Source of the DNA: Costus lasius
Taxonomy: Eukaryota; Streptophyta; Magnoliopsida; Zingiberales; Costaceae
NCBI GenBank assembly: GCA_027563935.2
Contig: CM050454.1
Span: forward strand, 76,714,596 to 76,778,595
Direction: 5' to 3'
DNA length: 64,000 nt
Each line of letters begins with the position of its first letter. Position 1 is the first letter of the stretch. The notes beneath the pieces are model-generated. The model searched no databases. It worked only from the letters and a program-made list of their open reading frames with translations, and was not told the DNA's origin. A program made the position numbers and the translations under genes. Of the stretch, positions 45,449 to 56,137 are shown in pieces.

Positions 45449-48400
45449 ATGAGCTTCAATGTGCGATCCCTACTGGAAAGGGAGAAGTTTGCTGGGCCGA
45501 ACTTCTCAGACTGGTACGGACACCTTAAGATTGTTCTTAAGGCAGAGAGGAAACTGTATGTCCTCGAGATGGCTATTCCGCCTCAACCCGCTCCGAACGC
45601 CGCAAGGGCGGTTCGGGAAGCTTATGAAAAGCACGTCAATGATAGCATTGATGTCGCTTGCCTGATGCTAGCGTCTATGACGCCACCGCTGCAGCGTCAG
45701 CATGAGGATATGTCAGCTATAGAGATTATAGCGAACCTCAAGATGCTGTATGCTGCACAGGCGAGGACAGAACGCTATAATTTGACAAAGCTATTCTTTC
45801 AGAGCAAACTGGCTGAAGGGAGCCCAGTGGGAGCTCACGTGTTCAAGATGATTGGGCACAAGGAAGCTCTAGAGAAACTGGGGCATACCATCAATCAGGA
45901 GCTTGCTGTAGACATTATTTTGCAGTCTCTCCCGCCCTCTTTCGATGCGTTCATCATTAACTTTAATATGAACAAAATCGATTGTACTCCGGCAGAGCTG
46001 CTGAACATGCTCTTGACTACTGAGGAGACTCTGAAGGGAAAGCCTTCGACCTCTGTCTTAATGGTTCCTTCTAGGAACAAGAAGAAGGGGAAGAAGGGCA
46101 AGGCCCCTGTCAAGAGTTACAGCAAGGCTCTGAAGCAAAAAGTTAAGCGGTCAAAGGAATACAGATGTTTCCACTGTGGCCAGCTGGGTCACTGGAAAAA
46201 GGACTGTAAAGCGCTCCAAGGAGATAAAAGGGGAAGCATCGCTTCTGGCTCAGGTATTTACGTGACGGAAGTCATGGTTTCATCTTCTTCTATTTCATGG
46301 GTGTTGGACACTGCATGTGGAGTTCACATTTGTTCAAATGTGCAGGAACTCAAGAGAAGAAGGCAGGTGGGACAGCATGAGGTGGACCTACGCGTTGGAA
46401 ACGGGGCACGGGTTGCTGCTGTTGCTGTAGGAGACTATTTCATCTCTTTGCCATCTGGAATTGTATTAGAACTGAACAATTGTTATTTTGTTCCCAGCAT
46501 TACTAAAAATATTATCTCCATTCCTGCTCTTGTCAGGAAGGGATTTTCTTTTGAATGCAATATTTCAAAGTGTGTTCTTTCTTTGGATAATATTGTTTAT
46601 GCTACTGGTTCAATTAACAATGGGTTATTCATGTTGGACATGGAATGTTCTATACAAAATATTGATAATAAGAAAGCCAAATATGCTGATGACAGCACCT
46701 TGCTATGGCATAGTCGTTTAGGCCATATTAACTAGAAACGCATTAAGCGGTTGCATGATCATGGACTACTGGGATCATTCTCCTATGAGGAGATTGATAC
46801 ATGCAAAGCTTGTTTAATGGGTAAAATGACGAAGTTACCTTTTCCTCACAAAGGTCAAAGGGCTTCAGGTTTGCTTGACCTTATACACAGCGATGTGTGT
46901 GGGCCGTTTAGTAAACATGCCAGAGGTGGCTATCAATACTTCATCACCTTCACTGATGATTTCAGTAGATACGGGTATGTCTATTTAATGAGACATAAAA
47001 GTGAATCTTTTGACAAGTTCAAAGAGTTCAAGAATGAAGTACAAAATCAGCTTGGCCGAAATATCAAGGCACTTCATTCTGATCGAGGTGGAGAATACCT
47101 AAGTCGAGAGTTTACTAACTATCTAAAGGAGTGTGGGATTATCTCACAGCTCACTCCGCCAGGAACACCGCAATGGAATGGTGTGTCCGAGAGGAGAAAT
47201 AGAACGTTACTTGATATGGTTCGTTCTATGATGAGTCAGGCTACTCTTCCATATTCCTTTTGGGGTTTTGCACTGGAAACAGCTGCAAAGGTACTAAACC
47301 GAGTGCCATCCAAGGCAGTTTCTAAGACTCCATATGAGTTATGGTATGGGAAACAGCCGAGCTTGACATTTATCAGGATCTGGGGCTGCGAGGCTTATGT
47401 CAAAAAGCTCGCCTCTGGGAAACTGGAGAGCAGATCTGAGAAATGTATCTTTGTCGGTTACCCTAAGGAAACTAAGGGTTATTATTTCTACGATCCCAAA
47501 GAGAACAAGGTATTTGTTGCTCGGACGGCCATTTTTCTTGAGAAGGAGTTTCTTCTGCAAGAGGCCAGTGGGAGAGAAATAAATTTGGATGAGAATCCAG
47601 AGGAAGGACAAAGTGCTCAAGCACAGTTGGATGAGCCTGAGCCGGTAGAACAGGTTACTGAACAACCTGAGGCTCAGATATCACGGGAACCGCGAAGATC
47701 GGGAAGGATTCGTCGATAGCCTGAGCGCTATGACGGAGTCTACATCATTGATAATGATGAACCCCTAACTTATGCGGATGCGGTTAGTGGACCGGATTCA
47801 GCTAGATGGCTTGAAGCTATGCGAGCCGAGATGGACTCCATGTCTGATAACCAAGTTTGGGATTTGGTTGATCCGCCTCCGGGAGTTATCCCTATAGGCT
47901 GTAAATGGATCTTCAAGAAGAAGATTGACATGGATGGTAACGTGGTTACCTATAAAGGCAGGCTAGTTGCGAAAGGTTTCAAACAAATCTACGGGATAGA
48001 TTATGATGAAACTTTCTCACCTGTGGCCATGTTTAAGTCTATTCGGATTCTTTTCGCGATAGCAGCATATTACGATTATGAGATTTGGCAAATGGATGTG
48101 AAAACAGCTTTCCTGAATGGAAATCTGGATGAGGATGTGTATATGACACAACCTGAAGGTTTCACTAATCCATCAGATCGTCATAAGATATGCAAATTAA
48201 AGAAGTCTATATATGGACTTAAACAAGCATCGCGAAGCTGGAATATTCATTTTGATGAATCAGTCAGTGAATTTGGTTTCATCAAGAACGAGGATGACCC
48301 GTGTGTATATAAGAGGTTTAGTGGGAGCGTGATTACATTCCTAGTCCTCTACGTCGATGATATCTTGATCATTGGAAATGACATTCCTGAAATGCATGCG

Positions 48401-49329
48401 GTTAAGGCATGGTTAAGGAAATGTTTCCAGATGAAAGATTTAGGAGAAGCAGCCTATGTATTAGGTGTGAAGATCTACAGGGATAGATCTAAGAGGCTTC
48501 TCGGGCTGTGCCAGAGTACTTACATCGATAAAGTCCTGGAGAGATTTCATTTAGAGAATTCTAAAAGAGGATATCTTCCAGTCAGACATGGTCTGAATCT
48601 TTCGAGGAGTCAGTGTCCACAAACACAGACTGAGAAAGATGAAATGGACAATACGCCTTATGCTTCGGCTATTGGGTCCATTATGTATGCGATGTTGTGT
48701 ACTCGCCCAGACGTCGCTTACGGGTTAAGCGTGACCAGTCGGTTCCAAAGTAATCCAGGTATGGCGCACTGGATTGCGGTCAAGAACATTTTAAAATATC
48801 TGCGGAGGACCAAAGATATGTTCTTGATATATGGTGGTCAGGACTCAGTATTGAAGGATATACTAACGCTTCGTTCCAGTCGGACCAGGATGATTTCCGA
48901 TCGCAATCAGGCTATGTTTTTAGCTTGAATGGAGGAGCAGTGGTGTGGAAGAGTTTCAAACAGTCAACTGTTGCTGATTCCACAACAGAAGCCGAGTATG
49001 TTGCAGCCTCGGAAGCATCCAAGGAGGCAGTGTGGATTCGTAAGTTCGTTCAAGAACTTGGTGTCGTTCCTTCGAGTGCAGATCCTTTGGTTATCTTTTG
49101 TGATAACACTGGAGCAATCGCACAAGCAAAGGAACCACGGTCGCACCAGAAGTCCAAGCACATACAGAGACGGTTTCACTTGATCCGGGAGATCATTGAT
49201 CGTGGCGAGATCAAAGTCTGCAAGGTTCATACAGATGACAATCTGGCTGACCCGCTTACCAAGCCTCTGGCGCAGCAGAAGCATGAGAAGCACTGTAATA
49301 ATATGGGTTTGAGATTTCTCAACCATTAG
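45449..49329 (+). pseudogene. gag-pol: F1-e gag-pol with two stops, a frameshift and a lost RNase H Asp
   Basis: Starts ATGAGCTTC and ends CCATTAG. AAG has become TAG at 46733-46735, just after the first His pair of the integrase zinc finger (GHIN). CAG has become TAG at 47717-47719, between integrase and RT. Four bases (AAGA) are missing near 48843, shifting the frame in the RT-RNase H linker. In the shifted frame the first RNase H Asp (GAC) is AAC at 48865-48867, giving Asn. Gag, zinc knuckle, protease and RT motifs are intact. The first stop would leave Gag and protease only. Confidence 0.95.
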
Positions 49330-49338
49330 ATTAAGTGC

Positions 49339-49349
49339 AAGTGGGAGAT
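49339..49349 (+). other. Polypurine tract of F1-e
   Basis: AAGTGGGAGAT directly before the 3' LTR. Confidence 0.85.
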
Positions 49350-51043
49350 TGTTGGGGTATGCCCTTAAGGCTAATGTTTGAGGCCTTGGGATTGTATCAG
49401 TATCATGTAATAAACTTTTATGTTTATAAAGGCATGGTTGTTATTCAGTTTGTTACATTGTCTGCTGCAATAAGTGTACTTCTGAATAATGTCTCAAAGC
49501 TGTTCAGCTAGGCTGACATGCAGTTATGTCCTTAGTCAAGATATCTTGGTGAACATGAGACAGCCTTGATATGATTGAGACTAATATGTGTTCTAATCTT
49601 ATAGGATGCTTCGAGCATGGAATAAGATGTAGACTCATGGGTACATTGGATGTACTGGACAGACCCTACTAGGATATTCAATTGCTTGTCACAATGTGAA
49701 TAATCCTTGATTGCAACAAGTGGCACATTTCCTCTGACTTGAGATCACTTGTGTTTCTAAATGATGATTGTCATTGTTTTGAGGTAGTTCAATATCATTT
49801 GAAACATAATGGTTATAGACTATCTTGGATGGTGAGCTTGAGTCATGTTAGGGCACTAGTGATAGACATAGGATTGCCGTCTCCTTAATTGGAGAGTGAT
49901 GTTCTAAGGGGCCCCCCTGGATGAGATGATTGAGAAAGTGTATGGCCATACCCAGATGACTATGTTCATCTGATCTAATCATGCTCATCATATTGGAGTT
50001 ACAGGCTTGACATGCTTGTCCAATAAGAACATCCAGTGGCAAAGGAATTATTCATGCCTGGTGAATTGGATTCACACTTGTGCTGTATTTTGGGTGTAGT
50101 CTTGGAAGACTCTTTCCTTTCTATCGGGAGACAGTGATGTGTTGCTAGATACCCCTCACTGATCGTGATGACGTGAGTTATCATTACCGACATTTAAAGG
50201 AAACCCTCAGGGTCGCACAATTTGATGATATGGCTTACTTAAGTCAGATCGTGTGGACTGAATTGTTTGGGTTCAGTTTAAAGGGATTTTAATCTCTGAT
50301 TGTAAGTGAGATCTGGTCTGATCATGTTTGATTGATTAGGGCTTGAGATCGGTAAGCTTCGATTGAGAGAATGGATGCTAGATCGGTGAGATCAGGAGCA
50401 TAAAGAGATTGACGGTCAGATCTTAAGCCTTAGGGGTTTATTATGATCTGGACTGATTGCTTGGTTTATTTGGTTATTGAACCAAAGTCAAGTGAACCGG
50501 CTCAATGGATGAGCGCATGGTTCAAGGGTGAATTGGATTTGCGATTGGGTAAACCCATGATCGCAACTTGAGAAGTGACTTGCTATTTTTAGATAGCACT
50601 TCTTCTAATCGTGGCCATGCCTCACGATAGCCTCTATTCACGCCTCTCCTCTTGGTTCGTCGCTCGCTCTAGTTTTTGATGACAGAACACAATTTCGTGT
50701 GTGAAAAACTGGTGACGACAAGGAGAAAAGACGCCAAGCAAGAAAGAACTCTCTCTTCCCTTCAAGCGATCAAGACACCTTGGACGATCCTTGCTAGCAC
50801 AAGGAGCATCAAGGAAGGAGCGCATCTTCATCTTGTGTGCGAGACTTTGGAGAAGAGGCGCTTGCATCTTTTGCTTCCAAGACGCCATCTAGAAATGGCT
50901 ATGGTATGAATCGTTTTCATTCATGCAGAGTTTTATAAGTTGATCATAACGCATGCAAAGATCGTAGAAACCCCTTTCCGCTGCATCTTAACCTCCATAT
51001 GCGCCTATAGGGTTTCGCCCCCTTAGTTATAGGGGACCTTTCA
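49350..51043 (+). repeat. F1-e 3' LTR
   Basis: The LTR is 1694 bp with the 28-nt block at 50133-50160. It ends ACCTTTCA, then TATAG. Confidence 0.95.
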
Positions 51044-51048
51044 TATAG
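51044..51048. repeat. Target site duplication TATAG (right, F1-e)
   Basis: It matches 41916-41920. Confidence 0.94.
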
Positions 51049-51824
51049 TGCTTGGACATTTATGGATAGGTTGAATGAGGTTTATGGTAAAGTCTTGGAG
51101 ACTTTCCTTGCCTCAAGATACCTCATCCTAGCCATACACTTGGCATGATCCTAGCCCTTGCCCAAACCGCCTCTAGTCCTATTTATAGGACCCCTTGTCG
51201 CCCCCTCTTGGGTTCCCTTCGTTGAAGACGTGAGGTCTCATACACAAGGAGGCGTGGAGGCTTAAGGTGGCGACAACTTGAGAGCTTGGAGCTCTCCTTC
51301 TTCATCAAGGAGCGCAATCTTCTTCCATAGTTGCAAGTTCTTCTTCTTCTCCCTCTCTTCTTGGCGCAAGGACTCTTAGTGTTTGGTGGCATCTCCTTGC
51401 CACAAGCACTCTCCGTTCCTTGGCCATAGGTGCACCTTGCTTGAAGGTGGCACAGGCAAAGAAGAAGAAGGAAGCACTTGGCGCATCATCTTCCTCCTCA
51501 TATCTTCTTGGAGTTTTCATCTTGGAGGTGGCACAATAGAAGTGAAGAACCCTAAGGATTGATTCTCTTCCCGAGGCTAGCACCAAGCATGGGAGGGAGC
51601 AACGATCAAGGAGTCGACGCGTGGATACTTGTAGAGGGCGAACACTTAGGCGCCTTAAACATGACTTCGGCAACTAGACATGCAAAAGAGGTACATCTCT
51701 AACACATCCTTGTGTCTTCTCTCTCGCATGGATCCTTGGGACCGGAATATGTTTCGGGTGTAATGATTCTTCAACTGCGTCCTGGGACTGCAAAATTTTA
51801 AATTACACCCGGTATTCTCTAACA
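51049..51824 (+). repeat. F2-right 5' LTR, second part
   Basis: The rest of the F2-right LTR, ending ATTCTCTAACA. TATA-like TCCTATTTATAGGA is at 51177-51190. Homologous in reverse to 26311-27060. Confidence 0.88.
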
Positions 51825-51825
51825 G

Positions 51826-51837
51826 TGGTATCAGAGC
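51826..51837 (+). other. Primer binding site of F2-right
   Basis: TGGTATCAGAGC lies one base after the LTR end. Confidence 0.9.
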
Positions 51838-52323
51838 TACTTGCGAGAAACACACGGTGTACGTTTGCTTGTGTGAAAAATTTTTGGAAAATTTTTCTTC
51901 TATCCATGCGCGTTTCACATAGAAAGCGTCTTTCATCCAAACTTCTTTCATCATTTTTATGGCCGAAATTTGGATTGTGTTTATGATGGATTTAAGACCA
52001 AAGGCGCACGTAGTTTTGTCAAGTAGGATGGGCATTGTGTCTTCGGACTGGCCGGGTCATCTTGATCTGACAAAATTGCCAACCGATAGGGTCCATGAAA
52101 TCATCATGAAACTTGATCCCAAGTTTAGCATAAATTTGATTGAGAGAGTGCTTTGGATGGAGTTGGCGCATAAGGGGATAAAATTTGATTATTCCAGTTT
52201 TTCAAAATTTATATATGCGCCACTTGTCTCTTCCATGGGTTGATATGGTCATAGCGAGTGCCCTCCTGTGTTGTGATGTGGAAGCATGTTTCCACCTGTG
52301 ATGAATGCTTGTAAAATCTTTCT

Positions 52324-52339
52324 ACCACCTGCGTGTGGT
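52324..52339 (+). promoter_or_regulatory. CTGCGT-hexaloop hairpin in F2 leader
   Basis: ACCAC-CTGCGT-GTGGT. It has the same hexaloop as the F1 leader hairpins on a different stem. F2-left has the same loop with one mismatched stem pair. Confidence 0.5.
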
Positions 52340-52835
52340 TCTCCCCCTTCTTGATGTAAAATTTTCATCTTTCCTTAGAATAGATGTAGAATTGTTTACA
52401 TAAGATAGGTTAATATTCATCAAAGACAACAAGGTGTCTTCTTCAACCGATTTCAGAGTGGCGCTAGCTTTGGAAGCGTGGTGATGGATTTGCGGTTGGA
52501 GGAAGGGATGCTTGCTTTCGGCTTCTGGCATGGGCTGATCTGCTAAAGGGACTCGCAACCCTTGGATGCATGATAACATGTCACATGGCTCGTGACAAGT
52601 TATATGTATGAAAAGGGCTATGACCATATCGACCAAACTAGCATGCCTGTGATGGTTTATTATTCTGTCCATAGCATGCCTGTGATGTTCTTCCTTTGCT
52701 GCCATAACCATAGGAAAACTACATGCTAGAAAAGAATAAAATCAACGTGTAAAACTCTCAATACAATATCAAGTCAATAGCCTTCTAACGCATAGCCCTC
52801 ATCAAGCTATCGATCGGTGGTGTTGTGAACTGTTT

Positions 52836-53174
52836 CCCACCCTCGTGGGACACACCCACTTATCTTTAGAAGATGTGAGGTGATAATTATTTCTCCAGTC
52901 CAGTTTTAACCTGGGCGTGCCTTCGCAAGGAATTCGTTGGCCCTGGGCATAACGGTTAGGACCAGACTTGACTAGTTTTTCATATGTCACTGACATGATG
53001 AATCACTATAGGCAGCTGTTGAGAGGATAGGGTTCTGTGTTGTATCCAGCCCTCGCTGGACACAGGGCGCCTAGTCTATCTTAACTAAGAGGAGTTGTGC
53101 ACGGCACAATTGGCTTGCATGCCTACCTAAGGAAGCATGGGATTCTCTGTGCATCCCAACTCACCCTCGTGAGT
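52836..53174 (+). promoter_or_regulatory. Three CCTC-loop hairpins in F2 leader
   Basis: CCCAC-CCTC-GTGGG (52836-52849), CCAGC-CCTC-GCTGG (53046-53059) and ACTCAC-CCTC-GTGAGT (53159-53174). The first two sit where F1 has its TCA-loop hairpins. The loop is the same each time while the stems differ. Confidence 0.55.
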
Positions 53175-53286
53175 CGCGGAGACCTCATGTGAAATTAGGA
53201 TCATACTCGCTTATTTCTATGTTGAGTTTGAGAGTTCTCAACTTGTTTTTGGAAATAGTGGGAGCATAGCATTTAAGTTAAAGTCT

Positions 53287-54408
53287 GTTGGGGTATGCCC
53301 TTAAGGCTAATGTTTGAGGCCTTGGGATTCTTTCAGTATCATGTATAAACTCTTATGTTTATAAAGGCAATGGTTGTTATTCAGTTTGTTACATTATCTG
53401 CTGCAATATGTATACTTCTGAATAATGTCTCAATGCTGTTCAGCTTGGCTGACATGCTGTAATGTCCTTAGTCGAGATATCTTGGTGAACATGAGACAGC
53501 CTTGATATGATTGAGACTAATATGTGTTCTAATCTTATAGGATGCTTCGAGCATGGAATAAGATGTAGACTCATGGGTACATTGGATGTACTGGACAGAC
53601 CCTACTAGGATATTCAATTGTTTGTCACAATGTGAATAATCCTTGTTTGCAACAAGTGGCACATTTCCTCTGACTTGAGATCACTTGTGTTTCTAAATGA
53701 TGATTGTCATTGTTTTGAGGTAGTTCAATATCATTTGAAACATAATGGTTATAGACTATCTTGGATAATGAGCATGAGTCATGTTAGGGCACTAGTGATA
53801 GATATAGGATTGCCGTCTCCTTGTTTGGAGTGTGATGTTCTAAAGGGGCCCCCCTGAATGAGATGATTGAGAAAGTGTATGGCCATACCCAGGTGACTAT
53901 GTTCATCTGATCTAATCATGCTCATCATATTGGAGTTATAGGCTTGACACGCTTGTCCAATAAAGAACATCCAGTGGCAAAGGAAGCATGTATGCCTAGT
54001 GAAGTGGATTCACACTTGTGCTGTGGTTTGGGTGTAGTCTTGGAAGACTCTTTTCTTTATATCGGGAGACAGTGATGTGTTGCTAGATACCCCTCACTGA
54101 TCGTGATAACGTAAGTTATCGTTACCGACATTTAAAGGAAACCCTTAGGGTCGCTCAATTTGATGATATGGCTTACTTAAGTCAGATCGTGTGTACTGAA
54201 TTGTTTGGGTTCAGTTTAAAGGGATTTAATCTCTGATTGTAAGTGAGATCTAGTCTGATCATGTTTGATTGATTAGGGCTTGAGATCGGTAAGCTTCGAT
54301 CGAGAGAATGGATGTTAGATCGGTGAGATCATAAACATCAAGAGATGAACGGTCAGATCTAGAACCTTAGGGTTTAATTTGATCTGGACAAAAGGCTTGG
54401 CTTAATTG
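53287..54408 (+). repeat. F1-f LTR, first part
   Basis: An F1 LTR on the plus strand starting TGTTGGGG, with the 28-nt block at 54071-54098. It is interrupted by F1-g and resumes at 63508. The flank AAGTC (53282-53286) is the presumed target. Whether it is a 5' LTR or a solo LTR cannot be decided here. Confidence 0.9.
54404..54408. repeat. Target site duplication AATTG (left, F1-g)
   Basis: Repeated at 63503-63507. Confidence 0.94.
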
Positions 54409-56117
54409 TGTTAGGGTCCCCTTCAAGGGGGAGCGAGAAACCCTAAGGTGAGTACCCCTTTCAAGAGGGGGGCGCAAGTGACCTTTCTTTAACTTAGCAG
54501 CGGAATTAGGGTTTCACATTTGATCGCATGCTATACATTCATATGATCAACTTAAACATCAAGATAAGATGCGTTACCATGGCCATGAGAAGGAGGCGAC
54601 TTGGAAGCAAAGACCAAGAGAGATCTTCTCCACAAGCGACGCACACAAGAAGAGAGATGACTTCTTCTTGTTGATCTTTATGCTAGCAAAGATCTTCAAG
54701 TGTCCTTGCCGAATGGAAGGGATGAAGAGATGATAGCTTGGCCGAGAGTTGTTGTTTTCGTCAACACCTTCTCCTTTCGAGAGTGCAAGCAAAAACTCGT
54801 CTCACTTGTCTTCGAAACCGTGAGGGAGAGAGAGCTCATCAAATGAAAGAAACGGTTACCATTAATGTGTAACCCCCTTCATTAATGCCTCCATAATTCC
54901 ATGCGTTCACCTTATGTGAACCAACCGAAACCCCTCTAAATTGAACCAAGCGTTCACCCTTGTGAACCGGTTCAATTAGGTTTGGTTCAAAGACCAATGA
55001 ACCCAAGCCACTTGGTCTAGATCATATTAAACCCTAAGGTTCCAGATCTAACCGTTCATCTCCTGATGCTCCTGATCTCACCGATCTAGCATCGCCTCTC
55101 TCGATCGAAGCTTACCGATCTCAAGCCCTAATCAATCAAACATGATCAGACCAGATCTCACTTACAATCAGAGATTAAATCCCTTTAAACTGAACCCAAA
55201 CAATTCAGTCCACACGATCTGACTCAAGTAAGCCATATCATCAAATTGTGCGACCCTGAGGGTTTCCTTTAAATGTCGGTAACGATAACTTTCGTTATCA
55301 CGATCAGTGAGGGGTATCTAGCAACACATCACTGTCTCCCGATATAAAGGAAAGAGTCTTCCAAGACTACTCCCAAAACACAGCACAAGGGTGAATGCAC
55401 CTCACTAGGCATACATGTTTCCTTTGCCACTGGATGTTCTTATTGGACAAGCGTGTCAAGCCTGTATCTCCAATATGATGAGCATGATTAGACCAGATGA
55501 ACATAGTCACCTGGGTATGGCCATACTCTTTCTCAATCATCTCATTTAAGGGGGCCCCTGTAGAACATCACACTCCAATTAAGGAGACGGCAATCCTATA
55601 TCTATCACTAGTGTCCTAACTTGATTCATGCTCACCATCCAAGATAGTCTATAATCATTGTGTTTCAAATGATATTGAACTACCTCAAAATAATGACAAT
55701 CATCATTTAGAAACACAAGTGATCTCAAGTCAAAGGACATGTGCCACTTGTAGCATACAAGGATTATTCACATTGTGACAAGCAATTGAATATCCTAGTA
55801 GGGTCTGTCCAGTACATCCAATGTACCCATGAGTCTACATCTTATTCCATGCTCGAAGCATCCTATAAGATTAGAACACATATTAGTCTCAATCATATCA
55901 AGGCTGTCTCAAGTTCACCAAGATATCTCGACTAAGGACATTACTGCATGTCAGCCTAGCTGAACAGCTTTGAGACATTATTCAGAAGTACACTAATTGC
56001 AGCAGACAAGGTAACAACCTGAATAACAACCATGCCTTTATAAACACAAGAGTTTATTACATGAGACTGATACAATCCCAAGGCCTCAAACATTAGCCTT
56101 AAGGGCATACCCCAACA
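54409..56117 (-). repeat. F1-g 3' LTR
   Basis: The LTR is 1709 bp. On the minus strand it runs from TGTTGGGG to GGGACCCTAACA. The 28-nt block is at 55306-55333, with a GAAA-loop hairpin beside it. Two CCCCT/AGGGG hairpins lie near the U5 end (54418-54430 and 54455-54470). Confidence 0.95.
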
Positions 56118-56128
56118 ATCTCCCACTT
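56118..56128 (-). other. Polypurine tract of F1-g
   Basis: On the minus strand AAGTGGGAGAT directly before the 3' LTR. Confidence 0.85.
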
Positions 56129-56137
56129 GCACTTAAT

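Larger units (their letters stand above)
41921..51043 (+). mobile_element. F1-e copia LTR retrotransposon
   Basis: The element is structurally complete at 9123 bp with TATAG duplications, inside the F2-right LTR. The LTRs differ at about ten positions plus a one- or two-base indel by eye. The coding region is defective. Confidence 0.96.
40426..53286 (+). mobile_element. F2-right copia-like element, 5' part (interrupted by F1-e)
   Basis: Plus-strand element: 5' LTR (40426-41920 plus 51049-51824), primer site and leader up to the F1-f insertion at 53287. Its coding region lies outside the window. It is the mirror partner of F2-left. The first LTR bases read TT rather than TG. Confidence 0.85.
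51838..53286 (+). other. F2-right leader
   Basis: Non-coding leader, distantly homologous to F1 leaders in its last 550 bp (shared TCTCTGTGCATC, CGCGGAGACC and ATAGTG landmarks). It has a CTGCGT-loop hairpin (52324-52339) and three CCTC-loop hairpins (52836-52849, 53046-53059, 53159-53174). A short frame at 51959-52243 shares a core with F2-left but is shifted by one base relative to it. F1-f inserts at 53287. Confidence 0.75.
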
